Assembly (NCBI RefSeq): GCF_009208055.1
Contig: NZ_WFKI01000001.1
Coordinates: 79,536 to 143,535 of the forward strand
Origin: Poseidonibacter ostreae
GTDB lineage: Bacteria; Campylobacterota; Campylobacteria; Campylobacterales; Arcobacteraceae
DNA length: 64,000 bases
Direction: 5' to 3'
The position numbers were made by a program, and so were the translations under genes. Shown piece after piece: positions 9,157-17,681 of the stretch. Below the pieces are notes generated by a model that was not told the DNA's origin, did not search any database, and worked only from the letters and a program-made list of their open reading frames with translations. How positions within the stretch are numbered: the stretch's first letter is position 1; each line of letters begins with the position of its first letter.

Positions 9157-9976
9157 AATTCCCTCGCCCTAATAACTCAGAAGCTTCTGTAATAACTAAG
9201 AAAGATTCTGGATCATACTCTTTTATAATATCTTTTAATATTTGTATCTTTGAAATTTCAACTACTATTAAAATCATTGTTTTATTCTGTTCTTTATGTA
9301 AACCAGAACCATTTAAAATAGTACCCTCTTCTCCTAATCTTTTAATAATTTGAGCAGATACAATTTCAACTTCATTTGTAACAATATGTACAACTTTTTT
9401 AGATGGACGCCCTGTTAAAATAACATCAATAATCCTAGAACTTACATATATACTTAAAATACTCCATAAGGCTTTTTCTAAGTCATTAAAAACATAAATT
9501 GATAAAGCAATAATTGAAGCATCAATAAGCAAAATAACTTCAGAAGCTTTATAGTGAGTTTTTGAAGCAACAATTGAAGCTATTATTGTACTTCCACCTG
9601 CTGAAGATTTTCCTTTTATTACAAAACCTAAACCAAGACCTATACAAATTCCACCAAAAATTGCTGCTAAAATCGTTTCATCCGTTGCAGCACTTAAGTT
9701 TATAAACTCATTACAAATATCAATAAATACTGAAATTAGAATAATCGTAAGTATTGTTTTTATTGCATATTTTTTACCAAAATATTTTATACCTAATATC
9801 AATAAAGGAAGATTTATCATAATCATTAAAGAACCAATTGTAAAAGGACTTATATGATGTAAAAGTAGTGAAAGACCTGCTGTTCCACCTGTAATAATGT
9901 TATTAGGTAATAAAAAAGAAACAACTCCAATTGCAAGAAAAACTGCACCTAGTATAATGTATAAATAATCTTTCAT
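9155..9976 (-). CDS. YitT family membrane protein (DUF161 + DUF2179)
   Basis: A 273-residue inner-membrane protein starting MKDYLYIILGAVFLAIG. Five or six hydrophobic segments cover residues about 5-170, with the family's NNIITGGTAGLSLLL and GKSSAGGSTIIASIV motifs. A cytoplasmic C-terminal DUF2179 domain follows (VTNEVEIVSAQIIKRL through LVITEASELLG). The ATG at 9976 has AGGAAG three bases upstream and is preferred over an ATG at 10003 without a ribosome site. YitT proteins are widespread, and their transport substrate is not established. Confidence 0.88.
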   Translation of the reverse strand: MKDYLYIILGAVFLAIGVVSFLLPNNIITGGTAGLSLLLHHISPFTIGSLMIMINLPLLILGIKYFGKKYAIKTILTIILISVFIDICNEFINLSAATDETILAAIFGGICIGLGLGFVIKGKSSAGGSTIIASIVASKTHYKASEVILLIDASIIALSIYVFNDLEKALWSILSIYVSSRIIDVILTGRPSKKVVHIVTNEVEIVSAQIIKRLGEEGTILNGSGLHKEQNKTMILIVVEISKIQILKDIIKEYDPESFLVITEASELLGRGN

Positions 9977-10075
9977 TTTCTTCCTATATTTTTGTTTGTG
10001 CAAGTATATCTACAATTGTATAATTATTAAATAACATGTTACTAATTTGTAACTGCTTTTTTGTTACAATTTTTT

Positions 10076-11452
10076 ATGAAAGATAAAATATACGTACTAG
10101 ATACAAATATCATCTTACAAAACTTACAAAATCTCTATAAAATTTCACAAAATAAAACTAACCATATTGTAGTACCTGAGACTGTTTTACTTGAGTTAGA
10201 GGACAAGAAAAAACTTTCAAATGAATTAGGATATTACGCAAGAGAATTTGCAAGGCTTTTAGCTTTGATGAAAACAAAAGAAGTAGATTATAAATTAGGC
10301 TTTAAAGTTGTAAAACTTTATAATGAAGAGATAAACCTAGATATTATCTCAAAAGATAAGTATGATTCACAAATAGAACAGCTTCATTTATCTGAGAGTA
10401 ATGATAAAAGAATTATTGAAACTGCTTGTGTTGCAAGAGATTATTATAAAGGCGCTCAAACTATCTTTTTATCACTTGATGTTTATGCTAGAACCTTTGC
10501 ATTATTTGAAGGCATAAAAACTGAGACATTACACGATGACAAGTCAACTGTACCAAAATTTGCTTTTTTGAAAAAAGTTGAATTAGACTCGTCAATTTTT
10601 AATTCACTTGATAAAAAAAATATAAAAGATATTGATGTGGATTATGAAAAAGAAAACTTCTCCTATATTTTTCAAAGTCAAGATGGAAATAGTGAACATG
10701 CAATTATTTACAATGATAGAATTGATACTTTAAAAGAAACAGATTTTAAAGCATTAAGTATTAAACCAGTAAATTTAAAACAAAAACTATTTACAAAAGC
10801 TATTATTTCAAATATGTTTGAACTACTTGTTATTGATGCAAAAGCAGGAAGTGGAAAAACACTTATGTCAGTTGTAAGTGCAATGAGATTAATTGATTTA
10901 GGATTTTATGACAAGATTATTTATGTAAGAAACTCAATCGAGTCACTTGATAAAGGTGAAGATATTGGTTACTTATCAGGAAATGATGAAAAATTTAGAA
11001 TTTACAATATGGCAATACAAGATACTTTAGAGTTTATTGCAAAAAAACAACTAAAAAAAAGTGAAAGTAAAGATAATCCCGAATCAATTGAAACAAAAAT
11101 TTCAGACTTGCAAAATAAATACTGTATTGAGACTTTATGGCCAGGAGAAGCCAGAGGAAGAACAATATCAAGTGCAATTGTAATAATGGATGAATGGCAA
11201 AATTCTAGTGAAAAAACAACTCAGCTTATTCTTTCACGTTTAGATGAATCTTGTATGGCAATAGTAATTGGATCAAATAGACAAATTGATAATTTATATC
11301 TAAACAAATATAATAATGGTCTTACAACTCTTTTAAAACAAACGAATGAAACTCATCCAGAATTAAAGATGTTTGCAATAGAATTAGATAAAGCAGTACG
11401 TGGTAAGTTTGCTCAATTTACAGAACGTATTTTTGAAAATAAAAAGCAGTAA
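10076..11452 (+). CDS. PIN domain-PhoH fusion ATPase (PhoH2/YlaK type)
   Basis: 458 residues. The N-terminal PIN RNase domain (YVLDTNIILQN, VPETVLLELEDKK, an acidic FLSLDVYAR segment) occupies residues about 1-150. A PhoH ATPase domain follows, with Walker A DAKAGSGKT at 254-262 and Walker B IVIMDEWQN. Such fusions in other bacteria are reported to be RNA helicase/RNase enzymes. The ATG at 10076 has no Shine-Dalgarno; a TTG five codons upstream (10061) is a weaker choice. A TACAAT hexamer ends six bases before the ATG, so the message may be leaderless. The HD phosphohydrolase begins 14 bp downstream. Confidence 0.88.
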   Translation: MKDKIYVLDTNIILQNLQNLYKISQNKTNHIVVPETVLLELEDKKKLSNELGYYAREFARLLALMKTKEVDYKLGFKVVKLYNEEINLDIISKDKYDSQIEQLHLSESNDKRIIETACVARDYYKGAQTIFLSLDVYARTFALFEGIKTETLHDDKSTVPKFAFLKKVELDSSIFNSLDKKNIKDIDVDYEKENFSYIFQSQDGNSEHAIIYNDRIDTLKETDFKALSIKPVNLKQKLFTKAIISNMFELLVIDAKAGSGKTLMSVVSAMRLIDLGFYDKIIYVRNSIESLDKGEDIGYLSGNDEKFRIYNMAIQDTLEFIAKKQLKKSESKDNPESIETKISDLQNKYCIETLWPGEARGRTISSAIVIMDEWQNSSEKTTQLILSRLDESCMAIVIGSNRQIDNLYLNKYNNGLTTLLKQTNETHPELKMFAIELDKAVRGKFAQFTERIFENKKQ

Positions 11453-11466
11453 ATTAAGGATATACA

Positions 11467-13146
11467 ATACAAAATAGATTAATTAACGATACGATATATA
11501 ACCATATAGAATATACAAAGCTTGAAGATAAGATACTTCAAACAAAAATCGTAAATAGATTACAGTTTATAACGCAAAATGCCTTGGCTTATTTTTCATA
11601 TCCATCAATAACAACTAAGAGATTTATACACTCTTTAGGAACTATGCATTTAGCATCTTTTATGTTTAAAAATTCTCTTTTAAATGCAGATAAAAATACA
11701 AAAAATGATTTTTTATCTGCTTTAAAATATGCAATAAAAGAGATAATCAAAATAGAAAAACTAGATATTGATTTAGGACAAATGGACTATTTTGATAATA
11801 AAGCTTTATATCAATTTACAATACCAACAAAATCAAAATCTCATAGAACAGCATATACAGTAATTTTACAAACTATTAGAATAGTTGGACTTTTACATGA
11901 TGTTGGACATCTTCCTTTTTCTCATCAGGTTGAAAATGCACTAAAGAAAATATATTTAAAAATAAAAGAAAAAGAAGATAATGAAGAAGTTTTAGTAGAA
12001 AAAGAGATTGAATTTAAAACAATGTATGAAAAAACAACAAATAATGGTGTTGAAGTACTACATGAAGCTATTGGAAAAGAACTTTTAAGTTTACTATTTA
12101 AGTATGAACTAAATGACTTATTAAAAAAATCTATTGATAAAAAATATATAAAGCTAATAGAAAAACTTTGTATATATATCTTAGAAGAAAAAACAATTTA
12201 TAATTTTGACTTTTCTGTTTTACATAAATTTATAGATAGTACAGTAGATGCAGATAGATTAGATTATGTAAACAGAGATATGCTTGCAAGTGGATATATT
12301 ACAGGACCAAATGACCATATTAGAATTACAAAGCAAACAGTTTTAGTTAAACAAAATGATAAATTTTATCTTTCTTTTTTTGATATGTCACTAATAGATA
12401 TTGAACATATGTTAGAAATGAGATTTAATCTTTATAAAAAAGTTATCTTTAATCATGGTATTGCAAAAACAGATACACTTTTAGAAAATGTTGTACAGTA
12501 CTTAGCTATTAAATATTTTCAAAACCCTAAAATGGGTGAGAAGACTTCTGATAATATATCTATGCTTTGGAACTTTGATAATAAAGATACAGAAAAAAAA
12601 CTAGATACTATTTCTATGCTTGATGAAAACTGGTTAATTTCACTATTTAAAAATGAATACTTTTTAATAAAAGAAAAAGATGAATTAAACTCTGAAGATA
12701 TAAAATATCTATACTCTTTTGAAGAAGTATTATTTGGAAAAAGAAAGTTTAGAAGTCCATGGAAAAATTTAAATGAGTTTTATAAAGTATTAGGTTTTAC
12801 TACAGTTGAAAGATATAAATTTAGAGAAAGTTTTGGATATATATCAAAAAACAACTCAAAACAGTTAGAAGATAATTTAAATAAGTTTATAAAAAAATGG
12901 GAAGATATAGATGAAAAAGTTTTCTTTACATATCAAATAGTTTCTTTTAATTTAGGGATTGAAAAAGAGTTTTCATTTTATGATGGGGGAGAGCTTATAA
13001 ATATTGATGAGATTTCAACATTAAGAAAAAGACTTAAACAATCTATGTTAAATACAGTTCCTTTTTATATCTATTCAAATAAAAAAGTTTTAAATGAAGA
13101 GATGAAAAAAGAGTTAAAAGATATACTATTCGACATTTTTCAATGA
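11467..13146 (+). CDS. HD-domain phosphohydrolase (dGTPase/SAMHD1-like), non-canonical AUA start
   Basis: 559 residues. The conserved family N-terminus (LINDTIYNHIEYTK, then NRLQFITQNALAYFSYP and RFIHSLGTMHLA) lies upstream of any in-frame ATG, GTG or TTG; the first TTG (11584) would delete it. TAA at 11455-11457 bounds the frame. A strong TAAGGA is followed six bases later by ATA at 11467, the best-placed initiation codon. Metal ligands are visible: H in FIHSLG, HD in LLHDVGHLPFSH and D in STVDADRLDYVNRD. The family hydrolyses dNTPs or related nucleotides; the exact substrate is unknown. It lies 14 bp after the PIN-PhoH gene, probably in the same operon. Confidence 0.82.
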   Translation: MQNRLINDTIYNHIEYTKLEDKILQTKIVNRLQFITQNALAYFSYPSITTKRFIHSLGTMHLASFMFKNSLLNADKNTKNDFLSALKYAIKEIIKIEKLDIDLGQMDYFDNKALYQFTIPTKSKSHRTAYTVILQTIRIVGLLHDVGHLPFSHQVENALKKIYLKIKEKEDNEEVLVEKEIEFKTMYEKTTNNGVEVLHEAIGKELLSLLFKYELNDLLKKSIDKKYIKLIEKLCIYILEEKTIYNFDFSVLHKFIDSTVDADRLDYVNRDMLASGYITGPNDHIRITKQTVLVKQNDKFYLSFFDMSLIDIEHMLEMRFNLYKKVIFNHGIAKTDTLLENVVQYLAIKYFQNPKMGEKTSDNISMLWNFDNKDTEKKLDTISMLDENWLISLFKNEYFLIKEKDELNSEDIKYLYSFEEVLFGKRKFRSPWKNLNEFYKVLGFTTVERYKFRESFGYISKNNSKQLEDNLNKFIKKWEDIDEKVFFTYQIVSFNLGIEKEFSFYDGGELINIDEISTLRKRLKQSMLNTVPFYIYSNKKVLNEEMKKELKDILFDIFQ

Positions 13147-13199
13147 TTAAAATGAGTATAATTTTGATAAAATTCATTATTAATAAAAAAGGATAGACT

Positions 13200-13838
13200 T
13201 TGGATTTAAGTGAGATTAGAGGTAAATATACTACTAAAGGTTTAGATATTCCGGATTTAGATAAAGATCCAGTTAAACAGTTTGAAACATGGTTTCAAGA
13301 TGCAATAAATGAACAAATGCCTGAACCAAATGCAATGATGTTAGCCACAGTTGGAAAAGATATGATGCCAAGTGTTAGAGCAGTATTACTTAAAACTTTT
13401 GATGAAAAAGGATTTGTATTTTTTACAAATTATAAAAGTAAGAAAGCAAGACAAATAGAGGAAAACCCAAAAGCTTCATCTTTATTTTCTTGGATTCCTA
13501 TGGAGAGACAAATAAAAATTGAAGGCTCAATTGAAAAAATTTCAACTGCAGATTCTTTAAAATACTTCCTTTCACGTCCTAAAGGTAGTCAAATTGGAGC
13601 TTGGGTTTCACATCAAAGTAGTATTATCACTTCAAGAAGTTTATTAGAACAAAAGTTTGATGAAATAAAAAGAAAGTTCGTAAAAGGAGAAGTTCCTTTT
13701 CCTGACTTTTGGGGTGGTTATATAATTAAACCTGTAAGAATTGAATTTTGGCAAGGTGGACAAGATAGACTTCATGATAGATTTCTATATGAAAAAGACG
13801 AACAAGGAAGCTGGACTATTACAAGGCTTGCACCCTAA
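13200..13838 (+). CDS. pdxH: Pyridoxamine 5'-phosphate oxidase PdxH
   Basis: 212 residues, the usual length for this FMN enzyme that oxidises pyridoxine or pyridoxamine phosphate to pyridoxal phosphate. Characteristic segments are MMLATVGKDMMPSVRAVLLK (FMN and substrate binding), FFTNYKSKKARQIEENP and the C-terminal EFWQGGQDRLHDRFLY signature. It starts at TTG 13200 behind AAAGGATAGAC. It supplies the cofactor used by SelA and many other PLP enzymes; no closer functional link to its neighbours is evident. Confidence 0.96.
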   Translation: MDLSEIRGKYTTKGLDIPDLDKDPVKQFETWFQDAINEQMPEPNAMMLATVGKDMMPSVRAVLLKTFDEKGFVFFTNYKSKKARQIEENPKASSLFSWIPMERQIKIEGSIEKISTADSLKYFLSRPKGSQIGAWVSHQSSIITSRSLLEQKFDEIKRKFVKGEVPFPDFWGGYIIKPVRIEFWQGGQDRLHDRFLYEKDEQGSWTITRLAP

Positions 13839-13911
13839 CAAGCCTATATTGTTTATTAATTAACAAACTCTTTACTTTAATTTTATATACTTCCAATAAA
13901 AAAGGCTTATT

Positions 13912-14340
13912 GTGTATAAAATAGTAGAAGAAAAATTAAGTTCATTATTAAATGAAGATATTGGTAAATTGATATTAAGAGTCTCAATCTCAGTATTAAT
14001 GTTATTTCATGGCTATACAAAATTAGTGCATGGAGTAGATAAAATTGCAGCAGGATTAGTAAAATCAGGACTTCCTGAATTTTTAGCATATGGAGTTTAT
14101 ATTGGTGAAGTTCTTTTACCAGTTTTAATAATACTAGGACTTTTTACTAGACTTGCAGCCTTAGGAATGTGTATAACAATGGTATTTGCTATTTATTTAG
14201 TATTTTGGGAAAAGCTTTTCTTACTAACAAAAAATGGTGCTCCAGTTATTGAATTACCTTTATTATATTTAATACTATCAATTGTAATCTTTTTTATAGG
14301 TGCTGGTAAATATAGTTTTGATGGAAAAAGAAATAAGTAA
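13912..14340 (+). CDS. DoxX family membrane protein
   Basis: 142 residues with four predicted transmembrane helices. LILRVSISVLMLFHGYTKLVHG is the typical first DoxX segment, and GVYIGEVLLPVLIILGLFTRLAA the second. The start is GTG 13912 with AAGGC upstream. DoxX-like proteins have been linked to redox and detoxification at the membrane. Location beside peroxiredoxin and thioredoxin reductase fits that theme, but the function is inferred. Confidence 0.85.
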   Translation: MYKIVEEKLSSLLNEDIGKLILRVSISVLMLFHGYTKLVHGVDKIAAGLVKSGLPEFLAYGVYIGEVLLPVLIILGLFTRLAALGMCITMVFAIYLVFWEKLFLLTKNGAPVIELPLLYLILSIVIFFIGAGKYSFDGKRNK

Positions 14341-14363
14341 AAGATTATATCAATAATCTTTTA
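14338..14363 (+). terminator. Intrinsic terminator after DoxX gene
   Basis: Perfect 11-bp stem TAAAAGATTAT/ATAATCTTTTA with an ATCA loop, starting at the DoxX stop codon and followed by a T-rich run. Confidence 0.75.
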
Positions 14364-14495
14364 CTTTTAACACATATAAAAACCACAACATTATCTTCAC
14401 CCTCTTCAAACGATACTTTTTTATTTATATATAATCAAAAAAATCATCATAAAATATTCAAAAGAAAACTTTTTCAATTCACAAAGGAAAAAAAT

Positions 14496-14547
14496 TATCC
14501 TTAGATAATAAATATTAAGTGTTCTTTAAGATGACTTCTATTATAAT
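14496..14547 (+). promoter_or_regulatory. Peroxiredoxin promoter with palindromic operator candidate
   Basis: A -10 hexamer TATAAT at 14542-14547 lies 39 bp upstream of the peroxiredoxin ATG. About 30-45 bp further upstream, ATTATC-CTTA-GATAAT forms a perfect inverted repeat with half-sites resembling those used by Fur/PerR-type regulators. The -10 call is direct; operator identity is inference. Confidence 0.5.
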
Positions 14548-14586
14548 TCCCTTAACAAAAAGATAAAAATTATCAAAGGAAATAAA

Positions 14587-15183
14587 ATGTTAGTAACAAA
14601 TAAAGCTCCAGATTTCACAGCAACAGCTGTAACTGCAGACGGTCAAATCGTAGAAGATTTTAATTTATATGAAAATATTGGTGAAAAAGGTGCAGTAGTA
14701 TTTTTTTATCCATTAGATTTTACATTTGTATGTCCCTCAGAAATTATCGCTTTTTCAAAAAGAGCAGATGAATTTACTTCAAGAGGTGTAAATGTAATAG
14801 GTGTATCTGTTGATTCACAATTCTCACACTTTGCATGGAGAGAAACTCCAGTAGAACAAGGTGGAATTGGAAGAGTTAAGTTCCCATTAGTTGCAGACCT
14901 TACAAAACAAATAGCTAGAGATTTTGATGTACTACTAAATGAAGAAGTTGCACTTAGAGGTTCATTTTTAATTGATTCTGATGGAACAGTAAGACATGCA
15001 GTAATAAATGACTTACCACTAGGAAGAAATGTAGATGAAATGGTAAGAATGGTAGATACTATGATTTTTACAAATGAAAATGGTGAAGTTTGTCCTGCAG
15101 GTTGGGCAAAAGGTGATGAAGGTATGAAAGCTACTACTGAAGGTGTTGCTCAATACTTAGAAAAAAACGAAGACAACTTATAA
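14587..15183 (+). CDS. Typical 2-Cys peroxiredoxin (AhpC/Prx1 family)
   Basis: 198 residues, a thiol peroxidase reducing H2O2 and organic hydroperoxides. The peroxidatic cysteine is C49 in FTFVCPSE and the resolving cysteine is C169 in GEVCPAGW, so both catalytic cysteines are present. The Prx1 signature FYPLDFTFVCP is intact. The ATG is preceded by AAAGGAAATAAA. Thioredoxin reductase starts 13 bp after the stop codon, so the enzyme and its electron source are co-transcribed. Confidence 0.96.
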   Translation: MLVTNKAPDFTATAVTADGQIVEDFNLYENIGEKGAVVFFYPLDFTFVCPSEIIAFSKRADEFTSRGVNVIGVSVDSQFSHFAWRETPVEQGGIGRVKFPLVADLTKQIARDFDVLLNEEVALRGSFLIDSDGTVRHAVINDLPLGRNVDEMVRMVDTMIFTNENGEVCPAGWAKGDEGMKATTEGVAQYLEKNEDNL

Positions 15184-15196
15184 AATAGGAAATGAC

Positions 15197-16126
15197 ATGT
15201 TAGATTTAGCGATTATTGGTGGTGGACCAGCAGGTTTAACTGCAGGTTTATATGCAACTAGAGGTGGTTTAAACAATGTAACTATGTTTGAAATGGGTAT
15301 GCCAGGTGGTCAAATTACGGGAAGTTCTGAGATAGAAAACTATCCAGGACAAGGTAAGATTATGACAGGTATGGAACTTATGGAAAATTGGCCAGAACAA
15401 GCAATGAAGTTTGGACTTAAACATGAAATGAACCAAGTAAACAAAGTAACAAAGAACAATGATATTTTTAGTGTACAAACTGCTGATGGAAAAATAATCG
15501 AAGCTAAATCTATACTTTTAGCAACAGGGTCACGTCCAAGAAGAGCTGGATTTAAAGGCGAAGATGAATTCTTCGGACGTGGTATTTCAACTTGTGCAAC
15601 TTGTGATGGATTCTTTTATAAAAACAAAGAAGTTGTTGTAATGGGTGGAGGAGATTCTGCAATTGAAGAAGCAGTATATCTTTCAAAAATTTGTTCAAAG
15701 GTATATCTAGTTCACAGACGTGATACATATAGAGCAGCTCCAAGTACAATTGAGCATATGAAAGCAAGAGAAAATATAGAAGAAGTATCAAATGTAGATG
15801 TTCAAGAAGTGTATGGTGATGCTATGGGTGTAACAGGTCTTAAAGTAAAATCAAAAATTGATGGAACTATTATAGATTTAAAAGTACCTGGAGTCTTTGT
15901 ATTTGTTGGACGTGATGTATTAAATGAACCACTTAAACAAGATGATGGAACTTTCCTTTGTGAAACAAATGAGCAAGGTGAAGTAATCGTAGATTTAAAA
16001 ATGAGAACAAATATAAAAGGACTTTATGCTGCAGGTGATATTAGAATCGATGCAGCAAAACAAGTAGTATGTGCAGCAGCCGATGGGGCAACAGCTGCTA
16101 TTGATATAATTGAATACATAGGATAA
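15197..16126 (+). CDS. trxB: Thioredoxin reductase TrxB
   Basis: 309 residues, an FAD/NADPH flavoprotein passing electrons to thioredoxin. It has the N-terminal FAD motif AIIGGGPAGL, the redox-active CATC (near residue 134), the NADPH-binding GGGDSAIEEA and the C-terminal FAD motif YAAGDIR. Length and motif order match low-molecular-weight bacterial TrxB. It is co-transcribed with the upstream peroxiredoxin and followed by a strong hairpin, with trxA about 120 bp downstream under its own signals. Confidence 0.97.
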   Translation: MLDLAIIGGGPAGLTAGLYATRGGLNNVTMFEMGMPGGQITGSSEIENYPGQGKIMTGMELMENWPEQAMKFGLKHEMNQVNKVTKNNDIFSVQTADGKIIEAKSILLATGSRPRRAGFKGEDEFFGRGISTCATCDGFFYKNKEVVVMGGGDSAIEEAVYLSKICSKVYLVHRRDTYRAAPSTIEHMKARENIEEVSNVDVQEVYGDAMGVTGLKVKSKIDGTIIDLKVPGVFVFVGRDVLNEPLKQDDGTFLCETNEQGEVIVDLKMRTNIKGLYAAGDIRIDAAKQVVCAAADGATAAIDIIEYIG

Positions 16127-16146
16127 GAGCTACTCGTAGCTCTTTT
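16125..16146 (+). terminator. Intrinsic terminator after trxB
   Basis: Inverted repeat AAGAGCTA/TAGCTCTT with a CTCG loop immediately at the trxB stop codon, followed by TTTT. Confidence 0.75.
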
Positions 16147-16154
16147 AGAGTTTG

Positions 16155-16226
16155 CTTCTTTAAGTGGATTTTACTTCCACTGTTAAAAGAAGTCAAATAT
16201 ATAATAGGTCCCTTCAAAAATGGGAC
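16155..16226 (+). promoter_or_regulatory. trxB-trxA spacer: two further hairpins and trxA -10 element
   Basis: CTTCTTT-a-AGTGGA pairs with TCCACT-gtta-AAAGAAG (16155-16192). TATAAT lies at 16200-16205. GTCCC pairs with GGGAC, followed by ATTTTTT (16208-16226), ending 17 bp before the trxA ATG. The last hairpin looks like a second terminator or an attenuator overlapping the trxA transcription start. Confidence 0.5.
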
Positions 16227-16243
16227 ATTTTTTAAGGAATAAG

Positions 16244-16558
16244 ATGAAATATATAGAATTAACGCAAGAAAATTATAAAGAGAATACTCAATCAGGAGTA
16301 GCATTAGTAGACTTTTGGGCACCTTGGTGTGGACCTTGTAGAATGATTTCACCAGTAATTGATCAATTAGCTGAAGAATACGAAGGAAAAGCAAAGATTT
16401 GTAAAGTTAATACAGAAGAGCAACAAGAACTAACTATGGAAAATCAAGTTAGATCAGTACCAACTATACTTTTCTATAAAGATGGAAAGATTGTTGATCA
16501 ATTAATTGGTGCAACAAGTAAAGCAGCACTTGAAGAGAAAATAAACAAGTATCTATAA
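16244..16558 (+). CDS. trxA: Thioredoxin TrxA
   Basis: 104 residues with the active site WCGPC (C29 and C32) in DFWAPWCGPCRM and the cis-proline region RSVPTILF. It is the standard length of bacterial thioredoxin 1. The ATG at 16244 follows TTAAGGAATAAG; an in-frame ATG at 16220 lies before the ribosome site and is rejected. Together with TrxB and the peroxiredoxin it completes a peroxide-reducing chain from NADPH. Confidence 0.97.
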   Translation: MKYIELTQENYKENTQSGVALVDFWAPWCGPCRMISPVIDQLAEEYEGKAKICKVNTEEQQELTMENQVRSVPTILFYKDGKIVDQLIGATSKAALEEKINKYL

Positions 16559-16665
16559 AAGATAATTAATACATTTTAATATCATTTTCTTTCATTTTGA
16601 AATATTTTTTAAAAAGTTAAAAAAAAATTGTTAAAATACTCTAAATAAAACAAAGGAGTATTATT

Positions 16666-17043
16666 ATGATTTTAGGAAAATGTCCATACTGTGATGGTAG
16701 TGTAATAGCTAGAAAATTTGAAACACAAGGCAAAAAAATAAAATTATATACTTGTGAAAATGCTCATAAACAGTATGATGAGAGTGAAGCTTTTGTATTT
16801 ACAGCTGAATCAACTTGTACATTTAGAGTATATTCAAATGCTTTTTTAAAATGGAATAAAAGAAGTTTTAGTCAATATGAGATGAAAAAATTACTTCAAG
16901 ATGGACAAACAACAATAAGATTACATGGAAGAAAAGGTACAGGTGAGTATTTTAAATATGTAATACCTGATAAAGAGTATGGTGTATCAATTTTATGGGA
17001 GGAAGATGTTCCCAAAGAAGGAGAAGAAGAACTTATATCCTAA
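16666..17043 (+). CDS. Small zinc-ribbon protein of unknown function
   Basis: 125 residues. The N-terminus KCPYCDGSVIARK followed by LYTCENAHKQYDES resembles topoisomerase-type zinc ribbons, though only three cysteines are clear and the last ligand may be histidine. The remainder (SFSQYEMKKLLQDGQTTIRL) resembles DNA- or RNA-binding elements found at topoisomerase C-termini, but I cannot assign a family. It starts behind AAAGGAG. It probably acts in the cytoplasm. Confidence 0.7.
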   Translation: MILGKCPYCDGSVIARKFETQGKKIKLYTCENAHKQYDESEAFVFTAESTCTFRVYSNAFLKWNKRSFSQYEMKKLLQDGQTTIRLHGRKGTGEYFKYVIPDKEYGVSILWEEDVPKEGEEELIS

Positions 17044-17066
17044 GTTTTTTCTTCTAGTATTTTTAT

Positions 17067-17672
17067 CTACTTACACTCTACATTTTTTAATATAGCTTCT
17101 TCATTTTTTAAATGAGTACAATCTTCTTTTTTCACAATTGTATCTGTGAACTTTGTATTCCAAAAAATTGCACCTTTTATATTTAAATCACTTAAATCAA
17201 CATCTCTAAAACTTGCATATGCTCCACCTGCATTTGTAAAATCAGTATTTTCAAAAGTAGTTTCTAAAAATCTTGCAGACCAAATAGATAGATTTGTACA
17301 TGATACATTTTCAAAAGTTGCATTTGAAAATGTAACTCCTTTAAATGTTGTATTATCACATTTATCAATATCAATAATATCAGCACCTGTTAAATTTGAA
17401 GCCCTTAGATTAGTATTAATTAAGTTTGCACCAGTAAGGTCTACTCCCCACATATTTGACTTTACAAAAATACTATTTGATAAGTTTGCATTACTTAGAT
17501 TACTTCCACTTAAATTTGCGTTTGTAAAGTCTTTATTACTTAAATCTGCATTGCTTAAATCACACTCTTGACAATCATTTGTTTTTAGAAATTTATCCAA
17601 ATCTGCTTGTTCGAAAGAGAATAAAGAAGAAGAGAAAAAAAGTGTAAGTGTTAAAATTAATAAATATTTCAT
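17067..17672 (-). CDS. Exported pentapeptide-repeat protein
   Basis: 201 residues. A signal peptide covers residues 1-19. About eight to ten A(D/N)LSN-type pentapeptides follow (CDLSNADLSNKDFTNANL, SGSNLSNANLSN), predicted to form a right-handed quadrilateral beta helix. There are several cysteines (QECDLSN, CTNLS, KEDCTH). It lies 9 bp downstream of a periplasmic thioredoxin-like gene, so the two are probably one operon and the cysteines may be its substrate; that link is inference. Confidence 0.85.
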   Translation of the reverse strand: MKYLLILTLTLFFSSSLFSFEQADLDKFLKTNDCQECDLSNADLSNKDFTNANLSGSNLSNANLSNSIFVKSNMWGVDLTGANLINTNLRASNLTGADIIDIDKCDNTTFKGVTFSNATFENVSCTNLSIWSARFLETTFENTDFTNAGGAYASFRDVDLSDLNIKGAIFWNTKFTDTIVKKEDCTHLKNEEAILKNVECK

Positions 17673-17681
17673 ATCAATTCC

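Noticed and set aside
16220..16243. ATG 16220 as the trxA start
   Set aside because: It lies upstream of TTAAGGAATAAG and would add residues not present in thioredoxins.
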